DNA of 64,000 nt. Source: Rhodobacteraceae bacterium F11138. Lineage in GTDB: Bacteria; Pseudomonadota; Alphaproteobacteria; Rhodobacterales; Rhodobacteraceae. Where the stretch lies: contig JAEKDP010000010.1 of the NCBI GenBank assembly GCA_016521575.1, forward strand, positions 1 through 64,000. Reading direction: 5' to 3'. Each line of letters opens with the position of its first letter. Positions within the stretch are counted from its first letter, which is position 1. The notes below the pieces were generated by a model. The model was not told the origin of the DNA, made no database searches, and worked only from the letters and a program-made list of their open reading frames with translations. Both the position numbers and the translations under genes were made by a program. Below are positions 27,606-37,275 of this stretch, piece after piece.

Positions 27606-28706
27606 ATGAACATACATTCTCCTGAACCGGAGCAGCAACCCGACCGGACACAGGCCGAGGCGGCGCTTGGCGTGTTGCGCAGTTGGGCGCAGGGCGCGAC
27701 CGAAGCCGAAATTCTGGCGCTGGATCCGTCGATTGCCCGGCTGCTGCCCGACGCGCGGCTGAACTATCCTTCGCTGTCGCGCGAGTATCCGCAGGACTTC
27801 ACCGTGGATGCGGCGTATCGAGCCAGTCTTCCGGATCTGCAGAACGGTCCGTCCAGCCTGATTCGGGGTGCGCAGCAACAGATCCAGCATGTCGGCATTT
27901 CGAACTTTCGCCTGCCGATCCGGTTTCACACGCGTGATTCCGGCGATTTGACGTTGGAAACCTCGGTCACCGGCACCGTCAGTCTGGATGCGGGCAAGAA
28001 GGGCATAAACATGTCGCGCATCATGCGCAGCTTTTATGCACATGCCGAACGCATTTTCAGTTTCGAGGTGATCGAGGCCGCGCTGGACGATTATAAGTCC
28101 GATCTCGACAGCATTGATGCCCGGATTCAGATGCGGTTCTCGTTTCCGGTCAGGGTTGAAAGCCTGCGATCAGGTCTGAGCGGCTATCAGTACTACGATA
28201 TTGCGCTGGAACTGATCGAAAGCGAAGGCGCGCGCCAGAAGATCATGCATCTGGACTATGTCTATTCCTCGACCTGTCCCTGTTCTCTGGAACTGAGCGA
28301 ACACGCGCGCGGGATTCGCGGGCAATTGGCTACGCCGCATTCGCAACGATCGGTGGCGCGGATTTCGGTGCAGTTGGATTGCGAAGCCGACTGCATGTGG
28401 TTCGAGGATCTGATCGAAGCCTGTCGGCGCGCAGTTCCGACCGAGACCCAGGTGATGGTCAAGCGTGAGGATGAGCAGGCGTTCGCCGAGCTCAACGCAG
28501 CCAACCCGATCTTTGTCGAAGATGCGGCGCGGCTGTTCTGCGAACAATTGCAGGCAGATGATCGCATCGGCGATTTCCGCGTCATAGCAAGCCATCAAGA
28601 GAGCCTGCACAGCCATGATGCCGTCAGTATTCTTGTCGAGGGCGAAACTTTTGCCGCCGACAGCCTGGACCCCAGGCTGTTTTCGACCCTGGTGCACCCC
28701 GGCTGA
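27606..28706 (+). CDS. folE2: GTP cyclohydrolase I type IB
   Basis: FolE2 converts GTP to 7,8-dihydroneopterin triphosphate, the first step of folate (and queuosine) synthesis. It is the metal-flexible alternative to FolE. The 366-aa protein has the family blocks HVGISNFRLPIRF, ISRIMRSFYAHAE-like GINMSRIMRSFYAHAERIF, and the metal Cys-rich SSTCPCSLELSEHARGIRGQ, then TPHSQRSVARISVQL. It ends with SHQESLHSHDAVSI. The start at 27606 has GATCGGAGCGC as ribosome site; the upstream ATG at 27561 is less likely. FolB and FolP are encoded 14 kb away. Confidence 0.95.
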   Translation: MNIHSPEPEQQPDRTQAEAALGVLRSWAQGATEAEILALDPSIARLLPDARLNYPSLSREYPQDFTVDAAYRASLPDLQNGPSSLIRGAQQQIQHVGISNFRLPIRFHTRDSGDLTLETSVTGTVSLDAGKKGINMSRIMRSFYAHAERIFSFEVIEAALDDYKSDLDSIDARIQMRFSFPVRVESLRSGLSGYQYYDIALELIESEGARQKIMHLDYVYSSTCPCSLELSEHARGIRGQLATPHSQRSVARISVQLDCEADCMWFEDLIEACRRAVPTETQVMVKREDEQAFAELNAANPIFVEDAARLFCEQLQADDRIGDFRVIASHQESLHSHDAVSILVEGETFAADSLDPRLFSTLVHPG

Positions 28707-28927
28707 CATGACCGCCGGGTGTTGCGGATTTCCGGCGTAGGGCAGGCCATACCGATCTTGATCGGCGGAAATGCCGCACCGCAGCAAATAATGCTGCAAA
28801 TGCGAAATTCTTGTGATATGGTGGCGCAAGGCTTGTGCGCGACGGCCCGGATTCCCTGAAGCGGCCCTCGCGCCTTTGGTATTTGCCAGGAAACAGAATG
28901 ACAGTTCGAGATACGGAGCACAGCACT

Positions 28928-29575
28928 ATGAATTCCCTACCCAACGCGCTGGACATCCAGGCAGCCTGCATGCGTATGGCCAGCTTTGCGATCAGCAACA
29001 ACATTCGCATCATGGAGATCATGACGCGCTCGGCGATGCGCGCCCCCTATATGCCGGTGCAGGCAATGCGCGCAGCGGTTTCAGAACCCCAAAAGGCCCC
29101 GTCGCATTCGGCTGCCAAAGCGGAAACGGCTCGGAAAGCGGCCCCAAAGCCGGCGGCCAAACCCACGGCCCAGGCCGCACCTGAACCCGCATCCGAACCC
29201 GCAGCCGCACCGGTTGCGAAGCCCGCACGGAAAGCCGCGCCAAAAACCGCCCCCGCGACGATGACCCAGGCCAAAGCCGCTGCGGCACCCGCCGCAAAGC
29301 CAGCGCCTAAATCCACACCCGCGCCCAAACCCGCGCCAGCCCCTGCGGCGAAACCCGCGCCCAAGACTGCGGCGAAGACCGAAAGCCGGGCCGCGGTGCA
29401 GACGGCGATGGCACTGGACGCCGCTGACAAGACACCCGCCGCCGACAAGGCACCTGCCGCCGCCAAGACCGGCACCCGGACGCGCCGCGCGGCAACTCCG
29501 TCCAAGGCCCCTTCCAAAGGTGCACCGACAAAACGCAAGACCACGGCGGCCAAACCTGCGCCCAAGACGACTTGA
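28928..29575 (+). CDS. Lys/Ala/Pro-rich histone-H1-like protein
   Basis: The 215-aa protein has a short N-terminal region of about 50 residues (LDIQAACMRMASFAISNNIR) that may form an amphipathic helix, phasin-like. The remainder is a low-complexity tail of Ala, Lys and Pro with repeated AKPAPK units, like histone H1 or HctB. It is highly basic, so it may bind DNA or other polyanions, or coat granules if the N-terminus is phasin-like. ATG 28928 follows a CGGAG site. Low complexity prevents a firm family call. Confidence 0.8.
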   Translation: MNSLPNALDIQAACMRMASFAISNNIRIMEIMTRSAMRAPYMPVQAMRAAVSEPQKAPSHSAAKAETARKAAPKPAAKPTAQAAPEPASEPAAAPVAKPARKAAPKTAPATMTQAKAAAAPAAKPAPKSTPAPKPAPAPAAKPAPKTAAKTESRAAVQTAMALDAADKTPAADKAPAAAKTGTRTRRAATPSKAPSKGAPTKRKTTAAKPAPKTT

Positions 29576-29676
29576 TCCATGCCGATGGCTCGCGCCGGTC
29601 GCGGGCCATCCGTTTCTGTCCGGCCTTGTTTCAGGGCGCTTGACAGCATCGCGCGGGCAAGCCAACGCTGCGCCTC

Positions 29677-31125
29677 ATGATTGACCTGCGCCCCGTCGGA
29701 TATGTGATCGGCCTTTTGGTCGCCATTTTGGGGGCAACGATGTTGTTGCCCATGCTGGCCGACCTGATCGAGGCGCGGGCGCAGTGGCATGTGTTTTTCC
29801 AAAGCGCGGTCATCACCATGCTGACCGGCGGCCTGATCGCCATCTGTTGCTCGAACGGGGTCAAACAGGGGCTGAGCATTCAACAGACCTTTCTGCTGAC
29901 CAGCTCTGTCTGGGTGGCCCTGCCTTTGTTCGGCGCGATCCCTTTCATGATGGGCGCAACCGAGCTGAGCTTTACCGATGCGTTTTTCGAGGCCATGTCG
30001 GGGCTGACCACCACCGGATCGACCGTGCTGAGCGGATTGGACAGCCTGCCGCGGGGCATATTGCTGTGGCGTGGAATCCTGCAATGGCTGGGCGGGATCG
30101 GTATCATCGTGGTGGCGATGGTGTTCCTGCCCGAACTTCGCGTTGGCGGTATGCAGATATTCCGCAGCGAAGCCTTTGAAACCATGGGCAAGATCCTGCC
30201 ACGCGCAGCCGAGATCGCCAGCCGGATCTCGGTGATCTATGTCGCGCTGACGCTGGCGTGCATGCTGTGTTACCTGATCCTGGGCATGGGGTTTTTCGAT
30301 GCGCTGGTGCACGCGCTGACCACGTTGTCGACAGGCGGTTTTTCGAACTACGATGCGTCTTTCGGCACGTTTGCCGGGCCGATGGAATATGTGGCTTCGG
30401 TGTTCATGATTTTGGCGGCATTGCCGTTCGTGCGCTATGTGCAGCTGATCAACGGCAACACCACGGCGATCTGGCGCGATGCGCAGATACGCACGTTTCT
30501 GGCTACGATCCTGGTGCTGGTCCTGATCATGTGGTTCGAATTGCAACGGATCTTTCCGCATCACTGGGAACAGTCCTTTCGCGAGGCGCTGTTCAATATC
30601 ACGTCGATCATTTCGGGGACGGGCTATGCCAGCGTCGACTACATGACCTGGGGGCCTCTGCTGATCACGATGTTCTTCTTTATCGGTCTGATCGGAGGGT
30701 GTGCCGGATCGACCGCCTGTTCGGTCAAGATCTTCCGCTATCAGCTGTTGTTTGCATCTGTCCGCGCACAGTTGCAACGCATCCGCAGCCCGCATGGGGT
30801 CTTCACGCCGCGCTATGACGGGCGCGTCATTCCTGCCGACGTGCTCAGCTCGGTGATGTCGTTCTTTGTCTTCTTTGTTGTTACGCTGGGGATGGTCAGC
30901 TGGGCGCTGGCGCTGACCGGGCTGGATTTCACCACCGCCGTATCCGGGGCGGCAACCGCCCTGGGCAATATCGGTCCCGGGCTTGGGGACACCATCGGTC
31001 CGGCGGGAAATTTCGGACCGCTTGACGACAGCGCCATATGGATCCTGTCGGTTGCGATGCTGATTGGCCGTCTCGAACTGATGGCGGTCTATGTCATTCT
31101 CACCGTACAGTTCTGGAGAACCTGA
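29677..31125 (+). CDS. trkH: Trk potassium uptake membrane protein
   Basis: TrkH is the K+-translocating subunit of the Trk system. The 482-aa protein has about 12 hydrophobic segments arranged as four pore repeats. The filter-like loops are visible: AMSGLTTTGSTVL, ALTTLSTGGFSNYD, ITSIISGTGYASVD and ATALGNIGPGLGD. The FIGLIGGCAGSTACSVKIFR segment is diagnostic. It needs the NAD-binding TrkA, which is not encoded in this window. Start 29677 opens MIDLRPVGYVIGLL, as in other TrkH/TrkG proteins. Confidence 0.95.
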   Translation: MIDLRPVGYVIGLLVAILGATMLLPMLADLIEARAQWHVFFQSAVITMLTGGLIAICCSNGVKQGLSIQQTFLLTSSVWVALPLFGAIPFMMGATELSFTDAFFEAMSGLTTTGSTVLSGLDSLPRGILLWRGILQWLGGIGIIVVAMVFLPELRVGGMQIFRSEAFETMGKILPRAAEIASRISVIYVALTLACMLCYLILGMGFFDALVHALTTLSTGGFSNYDASFGTFAGPMEYVASVFMILAALPFVRYVQLINGNTTAIWRDAQIRTFLATILVLVLIMWFELQRIFPHHWEQSFREALFNITSIISGTGYASVDYMTWGPLLITMFFFIGLIGGCAGSTACSVKIFRYQLLFASVRAQLQRIRSPHGVFTPRYDGRVIPADVLSSVMSFFVFFVVTLGMVSWALALTGLDFTTAVSGAATALGNIGPGLGDTIGPAGNFGPLDDSAIWILSVAMLIGRLELMAVYVILTVQFWRT

Positions 31126-31339
31126 TACCGCCTGTCGCGGACGCCCCGTGCGGGCCGGTGCAGGGCCGGGCGAATCCCGAAGATCCCATAGACATCTGGT
31201 CCGGCATCATCCGTTCAGGGACGCAAGGTGCCAGGGTCATCGCGCAGGCCACGGTAGTTATCGCGTGCGCCATGCCCTGTTCTGCGCCGGGTCGGGGCGG
31301 GGCTATACCGACCCGGCGCAGAGGGGGCTGGGGATTTCG

Positions 31340-33079
31340 CTATTGCCAGCAGCTGACCAGCACGGTCATGCCGAACGCGACGCGGTTCAGCGCGGTGGGG
31401 GCAAGGTCGAGATCGCGGTTCTGGCCGGGATCGGCGGGGCTTAGCCCCGCCTGGTCCAGAATTTCACGGATCGCATCTGCGTCCGCTGCCAGGCTGACGT
31501 CCTTGGGCAATTGCCGGTTGTCGTTGGCGGCGGGCAACAGCATGCCCAGCACCGCGCCTGCGGCGTCGATCACCGGCCCTCCGGCATCGCCGGGCAGCGC
31601 GTTCAGCGCCAGCCGGGTCAGTTCCGGCTCCCCGGCCAGCCCCTTGACATCGGCCAGCGTGCCAAAGGTCAGCGTCGGTCCCCCCAAGGCGCCGCCATAG
31701 CTGAACCCGGACACCGCGACTTCGGACTGCAATCGGCCCTCGGTCGGGCGGAGCCGGGCCACCGACATCGGGGCCAGTGTCTGCTTGGGGCGCAGCACGG
31801 CAATCCCCAGCCCGGCATCCGCGGTCAGCACGTCGGCCTGATGTTCCTCGTCCAGGGTGATTCGGGCGCAGCCGGTGACCGCATCTGCGGTTGTGACAAC
31901 CGCGCCCCGGTTATCCACATAAAAGCCCGACCGGGTCAGGCGCGGTTTTCGCACCTCCAGCCCCGAAACCAGATCCACGTTCTGCGCTGCATCCCCGGCG
32001 CCGGGGTCAAGCACAGCATCGGTGGCAGTAAAACTGGACTGCATTGCATCAAGAATCCGCAGGCGGCGGGCCTCGTCGCCCTCGGGCCAGATCAGGGTGA
32101 ACCCCTTGATTTGCCCATCTGACAGCGTTGCCTGCGTATGCGAGACGATTCCGTTGCCGTGCCCTTCCAGCGTGAAACCGGTCTTGGTGCGATTGCGCGG
32201 CCCGTCCAGCGGAACGATTTCCAGCGTCTGCATGATGTCGTACAGGCCGAACAGGGTTGCCTGCGTTCCGGGCTGGCTGATCAGCAGCACCCGCGCGCCC
32301 AGATCGCCGGTCGCATCGTAATGGGCGAACGGTGGCTCGTACCGGGCGAACCCCACCTCGGCCATGGGCAGATCGATGGTGATCCCGGCCTCCACATCGT
32401 GGACCTGGCGCATACCGGCACTGATCAGCGGCGCGTTGTATTGCGCCATCAGGGCGCGCCGTTGCAGGGTGGTCAGAACCCCGGTCGCCTCATAGCCTTC
32501 GGCGGTCTGCCAGTCGGCCATCGAGCGGCGGGTCCCGGCACCGAACGAACCGTCGATCGCGGCGTTGTAGAACCCGGCCGCACGCAGCGCGGTTTGCAGA
32601 TCCTTGCGTTCTTGCGCCGTCAGCAGGCGTTCGCCACGGCGGGCCTGGGCCGGGGTTTCATCGGAGGGTTCAATTCGCGTTGGCGGCTGGCTTTCCGGAG
32701 CCTGGGGCGTGGCGGTGATGACACCGCGATTCAGCACATTGGTCCCGCCGGGCCAGTATTGCGACCCCAGATTGCGCGAAAAGGCGATAAAGCTGTCGCG
32801 CGGGATTTCACCGGTGGAGCGATAGGTCCGCAACACGCGTTGGGCATCGTCGCGCCGATAGGGCCCCAGCAAGATCCCGTACCAGTCGCTTCCAAGGGCA
32901 AAGCCGTTCACGTCCGCCAGCCGGGCGGCATAGTCTTCGGCGCGCCGCTGGGCCGTTGCCAGGTCGGGATGCGCTTCGATCTGCACCCAGACGCCGTTTG
33001 AACCGTCCTGCTGCGCCGCGGCGCCGGTTGCCCAGCCCATCAGCACACATACCAGTAACGAGAATACTCTTGCCATCAT
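31340..33079 (-). CDS. SPOR-like/peptidoglycan-binding protein with catalytically dead trypsin-like domain
   Basis: The 579-aa exported protein has a signal peptide (VFSLLVCVLMGWATGAAA), a SPOR-like repeat (about 28-90, VWVQIEAHPDLATAQRRAED), and a peptidoglycan-binding domain 1 (about 152-212, LQTALRAAGFYNAAIDGSFG). Its C-terminal domain (about 383-545) has the fold pattern of a trypsin/HtrA-like serine protease. All three triad positions are replaced: TTADAV has D399 where TxAH carries His, GIAVL has G425 where DLAVL carries Asp, and GDAGGP has A499 where GDSGGP carries Ser. It probably binds the wall and a partner and does not cleave. An alternative start is 33076. Confidence 0.85.
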   Translation of the reverse strand: MMARVFSLLVCVLMGWATGAAAQQDGSNGVWVQIEAHPDLATAQRRAEDYAARLADVNGFALGSDWYGILLGPYRRDDAQRVLRTYRSTGEIPRDSFIAFSRNLGSQYWPGGTNVLNRGVITATPQAPESQPPTRIEPSDETPAQARRGERLLTAQERKDLQTALRAAGFYNAAIDGSFGAGTRRSMADWQTAEGYEATGVLTTLQRRALMAQYNAPLISAGMRQVHDVEAGITIDLPMAEVGFARYEPPFAHYDATGDLGARVLLISQPGTQATLFGLYDIMQTLEIVPLDGPRNRTKTGFTLEGHGNGIVSHTQATLSDGQIKGFTLIWPEGDEARRLRILDAMQSSFTATDAVLDPGAGDAAQNVDLVSGLEVRKPRLTRSGFYVDNRGAVVTTADAVTGCARITLDEEHQADVLTADAGLGIAVLRPKQTLAPMSVARLRPTEGRLQSEVAVSGFSYGGALGGPTLTFGTLADVKGLAGEPELTRLALNALPGDAGGPVIDAAGAVLGMLLPAANDNRQLPKDVSLAADADAIREILDQAGLSPADPGQNRDLDLAPTALNRVAFGMTVLVSCWQ

Positions 33080-33282
33080 TCTGTCTCTGCCTGTTTTTTG
33101 GTTTTGCGCAGATAATCAGGAAAACCTTAAGAATACCATTCCCTTTCAGACCGGGTCCCGTCGCGGATGGCCTGCTTTGCGCCGTTGACCCCGCCGGGGG
33201 ACGGGCATAGGTACAACGCGCATGTGTCCGGCGCGTGATTGCGGGCCGGCCCGACCTTCTACACCGACAGGAATGCCGCCGC

Positions 33283-34215
33283 ATGACCGACCAGACCACG
33301 CCGCCCCGCTCGTTTCAGGAGATCATTCTGCGGCTGCAGACCTATTGGGCGGCCAAGGGCTGCGCGATCCTGCAACCTTATGACATGGAGGTCGGGGCCG
33401 GCACCTTTCACCCGGCGACCACCCTGCGCAGCCTGGGCAGCACGCCCTGGGCCGCGGCCTATGTCCAGCCGTCGCGGCGGCCCACCGATGGGCGTTATGG
33501 CGAGAACCCGAACCGGTTGCAGCACTATTATCAGTACCAGGTGCTGATCAAACCCAGCCCGCCCGATTTGCAGGATCTGTATCTGGGGTCGCTGCAGGCG
33601 ATCGGCATCGACATGCAGGTGCATGATATCCGCTTTGTCGAAGACGATTGGGAATCGCCGACCCTGGGGGCCTGGGGGCTGGGCTGGGAAGTCTGGTGCG
33701 ACGGCATGGAGGTCAGCCAGTTTACCTATTTCCAACAGGTCGGGGGCCATGACTGCGCCCCGGTGTCGGGTGAACTGACCTATGGGCTGGAACGTCTGGC
33801 GATGTATGTGCTGGGGATCGATCATGTGATGGACATGCCGTTCAACGATCCGCAGTCGCCCAGCCCGCTGACCTATGGCGATATTTTCAAGCAGACCGAA
33901 GAAGAATACGCCCGCTGGAATTTCGATGTCGCGGATACACAGGTGCTGCTGCGCCACTTCGAAGAAGCCGAGGCGGAATGCGCCGCGATCCTGTCCCATC
34001 CTGCCCAGGATCCCAAGACCGGAAAGTACATCGTCATGGCGCATCCGGCCTATGACCAATGCATCAAGGCGTCGCATGTCTTCAACCTGTTGGATGCGCG
34101 TGGAGTGATCTCGGTGACGGAACGGCAGGCCTATATCGGGCGGGTGCGGGCGCTGGCCAAGCAATGCGCGGATGCCTTCGTGACCACCGCCGCCGGAGGG
34201 GGGCAGCCGGCATGA
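33283..34215 (+). CDS. glyQ: Glycyl-tRNA synthetase alpha subunit
   Basis: GlyQ is the catalytic alpha subunit of the tetrameric bacterial glycyl-tRNA synthetase. The 310-aa class II core has the family opening [40 protein letters not shown] and [20 protein letters not shown], with [12 protein letters not shown] as the motif-3 helix. The start at 33283 ([10 protein letters not shown]) is taken over an upstream ATG at 33235, because it gives the usual length. It is followed by a small membrane protein gene and then glyS, all on one strand with short gaps, so the three are probably cotranscribed. Confidence 0.97.
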   Translation: MTDQTTPPRSFQEIILRLQTYWAAKGCAILQPYDMEVGAGTFHPATTLRSLGSTPWAAAYVQPSRRPTDGRYGENPNRLQHYYQYQVLIKPSPPDLQDLYLGSLQAIGIDMQVHDIRFVEDDWESPTLGAWGLGWEVWCDGMEVSQFTYFQQVGGHDCAPVSGELTYGLERLAMYVLGIDHVMDMPFNDPQSPSPLTYGDIFKQTEEEYARWNFDVADTQVLLRHFEEAEAECAAILSHPAQDPKTGKYIVMAHPAYDQCIKASHVFNLLDARGVISVTERQAYIGRVRALAKQCADAFVTTAAGGGQPA

Positions 34216-34249
34216 TCCCGCATCCGGCGTTCGGCGGCGCTGTTGCGCC

Positions 34250-34783
34250 ATGAGGGGCAAGCTGCTGGCCCTGGGGCTGCTGATCTGCGCCGTTGTTGCG
34301 GGTGGGGCGATGTACTATCTGCAGATCTACGGGTATTATCGCGAGGTCGCCGCCACCGGCCCTGAGGATGTCGTCATCGTGGCGCTGGCAAGCAACGCCC
34401 CCGAGCCGATTGCGCATTCCGGGTTTCGGGCCATCGACGCCGAGAGCTCGCCGATCCGGTACCGCGCCTGTTTCACCACCACCGTGTCCCCTGATGCGCT
34501 GGCAGAAACCCATTGGCAGATCAAGGCCGCCGACCCGCGCAACGCGCCCGGATGGTTCGACTGTTTCGACGCCGCCGCCATTGCCGGGCAGATCGCCGAC
34601 GGGTCCGCACGCGTGTTCATGGGGCAGAAGAACGTGCATTACGGTGTCGACCGCATCGTCGTCATCACCGACGACGGCCATGGGTTTGCCTGGAATGAAC
34701 TGAACGATTGCGGGGCCAAGGCCTATGACGGGACCGTTGTGGGCGAGGAATGCCCTGAACCCGAACACGACCCCGGCAGCTGA
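34250..34783 (+). CDS. Small membrane-anchored protein between glyQ and glyS
   Basis: The 177-aa protein has one N-terminal membrane helix (LLALGLLICAVVAGGAMYYL) and a periplasmic domain with four cysteines (YRACFTT, FDCFDAA, LNDCGAK, EECPEP), likely two disulfides. It probably belongs to a Rhodobacterales-restricted hypothetical family (possibly DUF6446) that sits between the two synthetase genes in many relatives. Positions relative to the glyQ stop (34 bp) and the glyS start (66 bp) suggest a shared transcript. Nothing in the sequence links it to aminoacylation, and no enzymatic motif is seen. Confidence 0.8.
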   Translation: MRGKLLALGLLICAVVAGGAMYYLQIYGYYREVAATGPEDVVIVALASNAPEPIAHSGFRAIDAESSPIRYRACFTTTVSPDALAETHWQIKAADPRNAPGWFDCFDAAAIAGQIADGSARVFMGQKNVHYGVDRIVVITDDGHGFAWNELNDCGAKAYDGTVVGEECPEPEHDPGS

Positions 34784-34849
34784 TTGCCGCCTCTCGACAC
34801 CGCTGGCGCAGATGTTATGCAGCCGCTCAAGACCAAGTAAGGACGCCCG

Positions 34850-36943
34850 ATGCCAGACCTGCTGATAGAACTGTTTTCCGAGGAAATCCCCGCCCGGATG
34901 CAGGGCCGTGCCGCCGAGGATCTGAAAAAGCGCATGACCGACGGGCTGGTCGAAGCCGGGCTGACATACGCCAGCGCCGCCGCATTTTCGACTCCGCGCC
35001 GCCTGACTCTGACCGTGCAGGGGCTGCTGGCGCGTTCGCCGGACCAACGGGAAGAACGCAAAGGGCCGCGTGCGGATGCGCCCGAAAAGGCAATCGACGG
35101 GTTCCTGCGCGGTGCCGGCGTTGCCCGTGATCAGCTGGAAACCCGCGACACGCCCAAGGGGCCGGTTCTGTTCGCGCTGATCGAGCGGCCCGGCCGCCCC
35201 GCGGCCGAGATCATTGCCGAGGTGCTGGAAACCACGATCCGCAATTTTCCCTGGCCAAAATCCATGCGCTGGGGGGCGGGCAACCTGCGCTGGGTGCGTC
35301 CTTTGCACTCTATTCTGTGCCTGTTGTCGGATACGGATGGCAATCAGGTCGTGCCGCTGGATCTGGACGGGATCATCGCCGGAAACACCACGCGGGGCCA
35401 CCGGTTCATGGCGCCGGATGCGTTCGCCGTCAGTTCTTTCGAGGATTACGAGACCAAGCTCAAACGCGCCCATGTGGTGCTGAACGCGGGCGAGCGGGCC
35501 GATCATATATGGGCGGATGCGACGAACCAGGCCTTTGCCGCCGGGCTTGAGGTGGTGCCGGATCAGGGGCTTCTGGCCGAAGTCGCCGGGCTGGTCGAGT
35601 GGCCCGTGGTGCTGCTAGGCACGATTGATGCGCAGTTCCTGGATCTGCCGCCCGAGGTGCTGCAAACCTCGATGCGCGAGCACCAGAAGTTCTTTTCCGT
35701 GCGCGATCCGAAAACCGGGCGCATCACGCGTTTCATCACCGTCGCCAACCGCGAAACGGCAGACAATGGCGCGACCATTCTTGCGGGCAATCAAAAGGTG
35801 CTGTCGGCACGTCTGGCGGATGCCAAGTTCTTCTGGGACAACGACCTGCGGGTGGCGACATCCGACAGGAATTTGACCGCCTGGACCGGGGCGCTGAAGA
35901 ACGTGACCTTCCACAACAAGCTGGGCAGCCAGGACGACCGCACCCGCCGCATTGCCGCGCTGGCCCGCGAATTGGCCCCGGCGGTGGGGGCCGACGCGGA
36001 TCAGGCGGAACTAGCTGCAGGGTTGGCCAAGGCCGATCTGTCCAGCGAAATGGTCTATGAATTCCCCGAGTTGCAGGGGCTGATGGGCCGCTACTATATC
36101 CAGGCCGCTGGCCATCCCGCAGAAATCGCCGCCGTGGCGCAGGAACACTATTCGCCGCTCGGCCCCTCGGATGACGTGCCCACCGCGCCGCTTTCGGTCG
36201 CCGTGGCGCTGGCCGACAAGCTTGACACGTTGACCGGGTTCTGGGCCATCGACGAGAAGCCCACCGGGTCAAAAGACCCCTTCGCCCTGCGCCGCGCGGC
36301 ACTGGGGGTGATCCGGTTGATGCTTGAGAATGGCCTCAGAATCGAACTGCGGTCGATTTGTCATCATGCTGGCAATGCACACCCCGCGCCAGACGGTAAA
36401 GACGGCAGGGAAACAGCCGACGACCTGCTTGCCTTCATCCACGACCGCCTCAAGGTCTATCTGCGCGATCAGGGCATTCGCCATGACATTATCGATGCCT
36501 GCATCGCGATGCCCGGCAATGACGATCTGTCCCTGCTGGTCAATCGCGCCCGTGCGCTGAACGACGTGTTGGCGACCGAGGATGGCGAGAACCTGTTGCA
36601 GGGCTTCAAGCGCGCCAACAACATCCTGACTCAGGCCGAGGACAAGGACGGGGTCGAATATTCCTTTGGTGCGGATGTGAAATTTGCCGAGGATGACAGC
36701 GAAAAGGCCCTGTTTGCGGCGCTGGACGCGGCTAAGGCGAAAATCGACCCGGCCCTCGCCGCGCAGGATTTCCCGACCGCGATGGCCGCGATGGCCGGTT
36801 TGCGTGCGCCGATCGACGCGTTTTTCGAAAATGTTCAGGTCAACACCGACAACCAGACCCTGCGCCGCAACCGGTTGAACCTGCTCAGCCAGATCCGCCA
36901 GATTTGTGTTTCGGTCGCCGACCTGACCCGGGTTGAGGGGTGA
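34850..36943 (+). CDS. glyS: Glycyl-tRNA synthetase beta subunit
   Basis: GlyS is the beta subunit that binds and positions tRNA-Gly. The 697-aa protein shows the family signatures LLIELFSEEIPARMQGRAAE at the N-terminus, FPWPKSMRWG, TRGHRFMAP, SMREHQKFFSVRD, and FFWDNDLRV. A C-terminal DALR-type anticodon-binding region ends it (LLVNRARALNDVLATEDGEN, TDNQTLRRNRLNLLSQI). Length is normal. It is the last gene of the glyQ cluster; a tandem palindromic repeat begins 4 bp after the stop codon. Confidence 0.97.
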   Translation: MPDLLIELFSEEIPARMQGRAAEDLKKRMTDGLVEAGLTYASAAAFSTPRRLTLTVQGLLARSPDQREERKGPRADAPEKAIDGFLRGAGVARDQLETRDTPKGPVLFALIERPGRPAAEIIAEVLETTIRNFPWPKSMRWGAGNLRWVRPLHSILCLLSDTDGNQVVPLDLDGIIAGNTTRGHRFMAPDAFAVSSFEDYETKLKRAHVVLNAGERADHIWADATNQAFAAGLEVVPDQGLLAEVAGLVEWPVVLLGTIDAQFLDLPPEVLQTSMREHQKFFSVRDPKTGRITRFITVANRETADNGATILAGNQKVLSARLADAKFFWDNDLRVATSDRNLTAWTGALKNVTFHNKLGSQDDRTRRIAALARELAPAVGADADQAELAAGLAKADLSSEMVYEFPELQGLMGRYYIQAAGHPAEIAAVAQEHYSPLGPSDDVPTAPLSVAVALADKLDTLTGFWAIDEKPTGSKDPFALRRAALGVIRLMLENGLRIELRSICHHAGNAHPAPDGKDGRETADDLLAFIHDRLKVYLRDQGIRHDIIDACIAMPGNDDLSLLVNRARALNDVLATEDGENLLQGFKRANNILTQAEDKDGVEYSFGADVKFAEDDSEKALFAALDAAKAKIDPALAAQDFPTAMAAMAGLRAPIDAFFENVQVNTDNQTLRRNRLNLLSQIRQICVSVADLTRVEG

Positions 36944-36946
36944 GCA

Positions 36947-37137
36947 GGCTTCCCGGAAACTGTCCAGTGGACAGTTTCGCCTGCGAACGAACGTAGTTCA
37001 TAAAGGCTTCCCGGAAACTGTCCAGTGGACAGTTTCGCCTGCGAACGAACGTAGTTCATAAAGGCTTCCCGGAAACTGTCCAGTGGACAGTTTCGCCTGC
37101 GAACGAACGTAGTTCATAAAGGCTTCCCGGAAACTGT
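36947..37137. repeat. Tandem array of a 58-bp unit with internal palindrome (3.3 copies)
   Basis: Three identical 58-bp units start at 36947, 37005 and 37063, and a fourth stops after 17 bp at 37137. Every full unit contains a perfect 21-bp palindrome, arms AAACTGTCCA and TGGACAGTTT around a G, and a conserved GTAGTTCATAAA end. There are no unique spacers. The array lies between glyS and the PPDK gene and could terminate or attenuate transcription or be a protein-binding site. The motif TTCCCGGAAAC recurs once more at about 37158. Confidence 0.97.
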
Positions 37138-37275
37138 GCGGTTCACGGGTGCGCTGGATTTCCCGGAAACAACCCCGGATATGTGCAAGCTTTTTCTTGC
37201 GTCGGCATGGCTTGGGCCTATGCTGCAATGCCAGAACCTTGACGCCGCAGCGCAGAAACTCAACGCGGAAATCCA

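Noticed and set aside
29047-30795. 582-aa minus-strand frame over the basic protein and trkH
   Set aside because: It is rich in Arg/His/Gln in the manner of reversed GC-rich coding sequence, with no domain; trkH on the plus strand is certain.
36947-37137. 58-bp array as a CRISPR array
   Set aside because: The copies touch without unique spacers, and each holds one palindrome; no cas genes are present.
36835-37228. Short minus-strand ORFs in the 58-bp array
   Set aside because: The period (58) is not a multiple of three, so the frames are repetitive chance products without a ribosome site or family.
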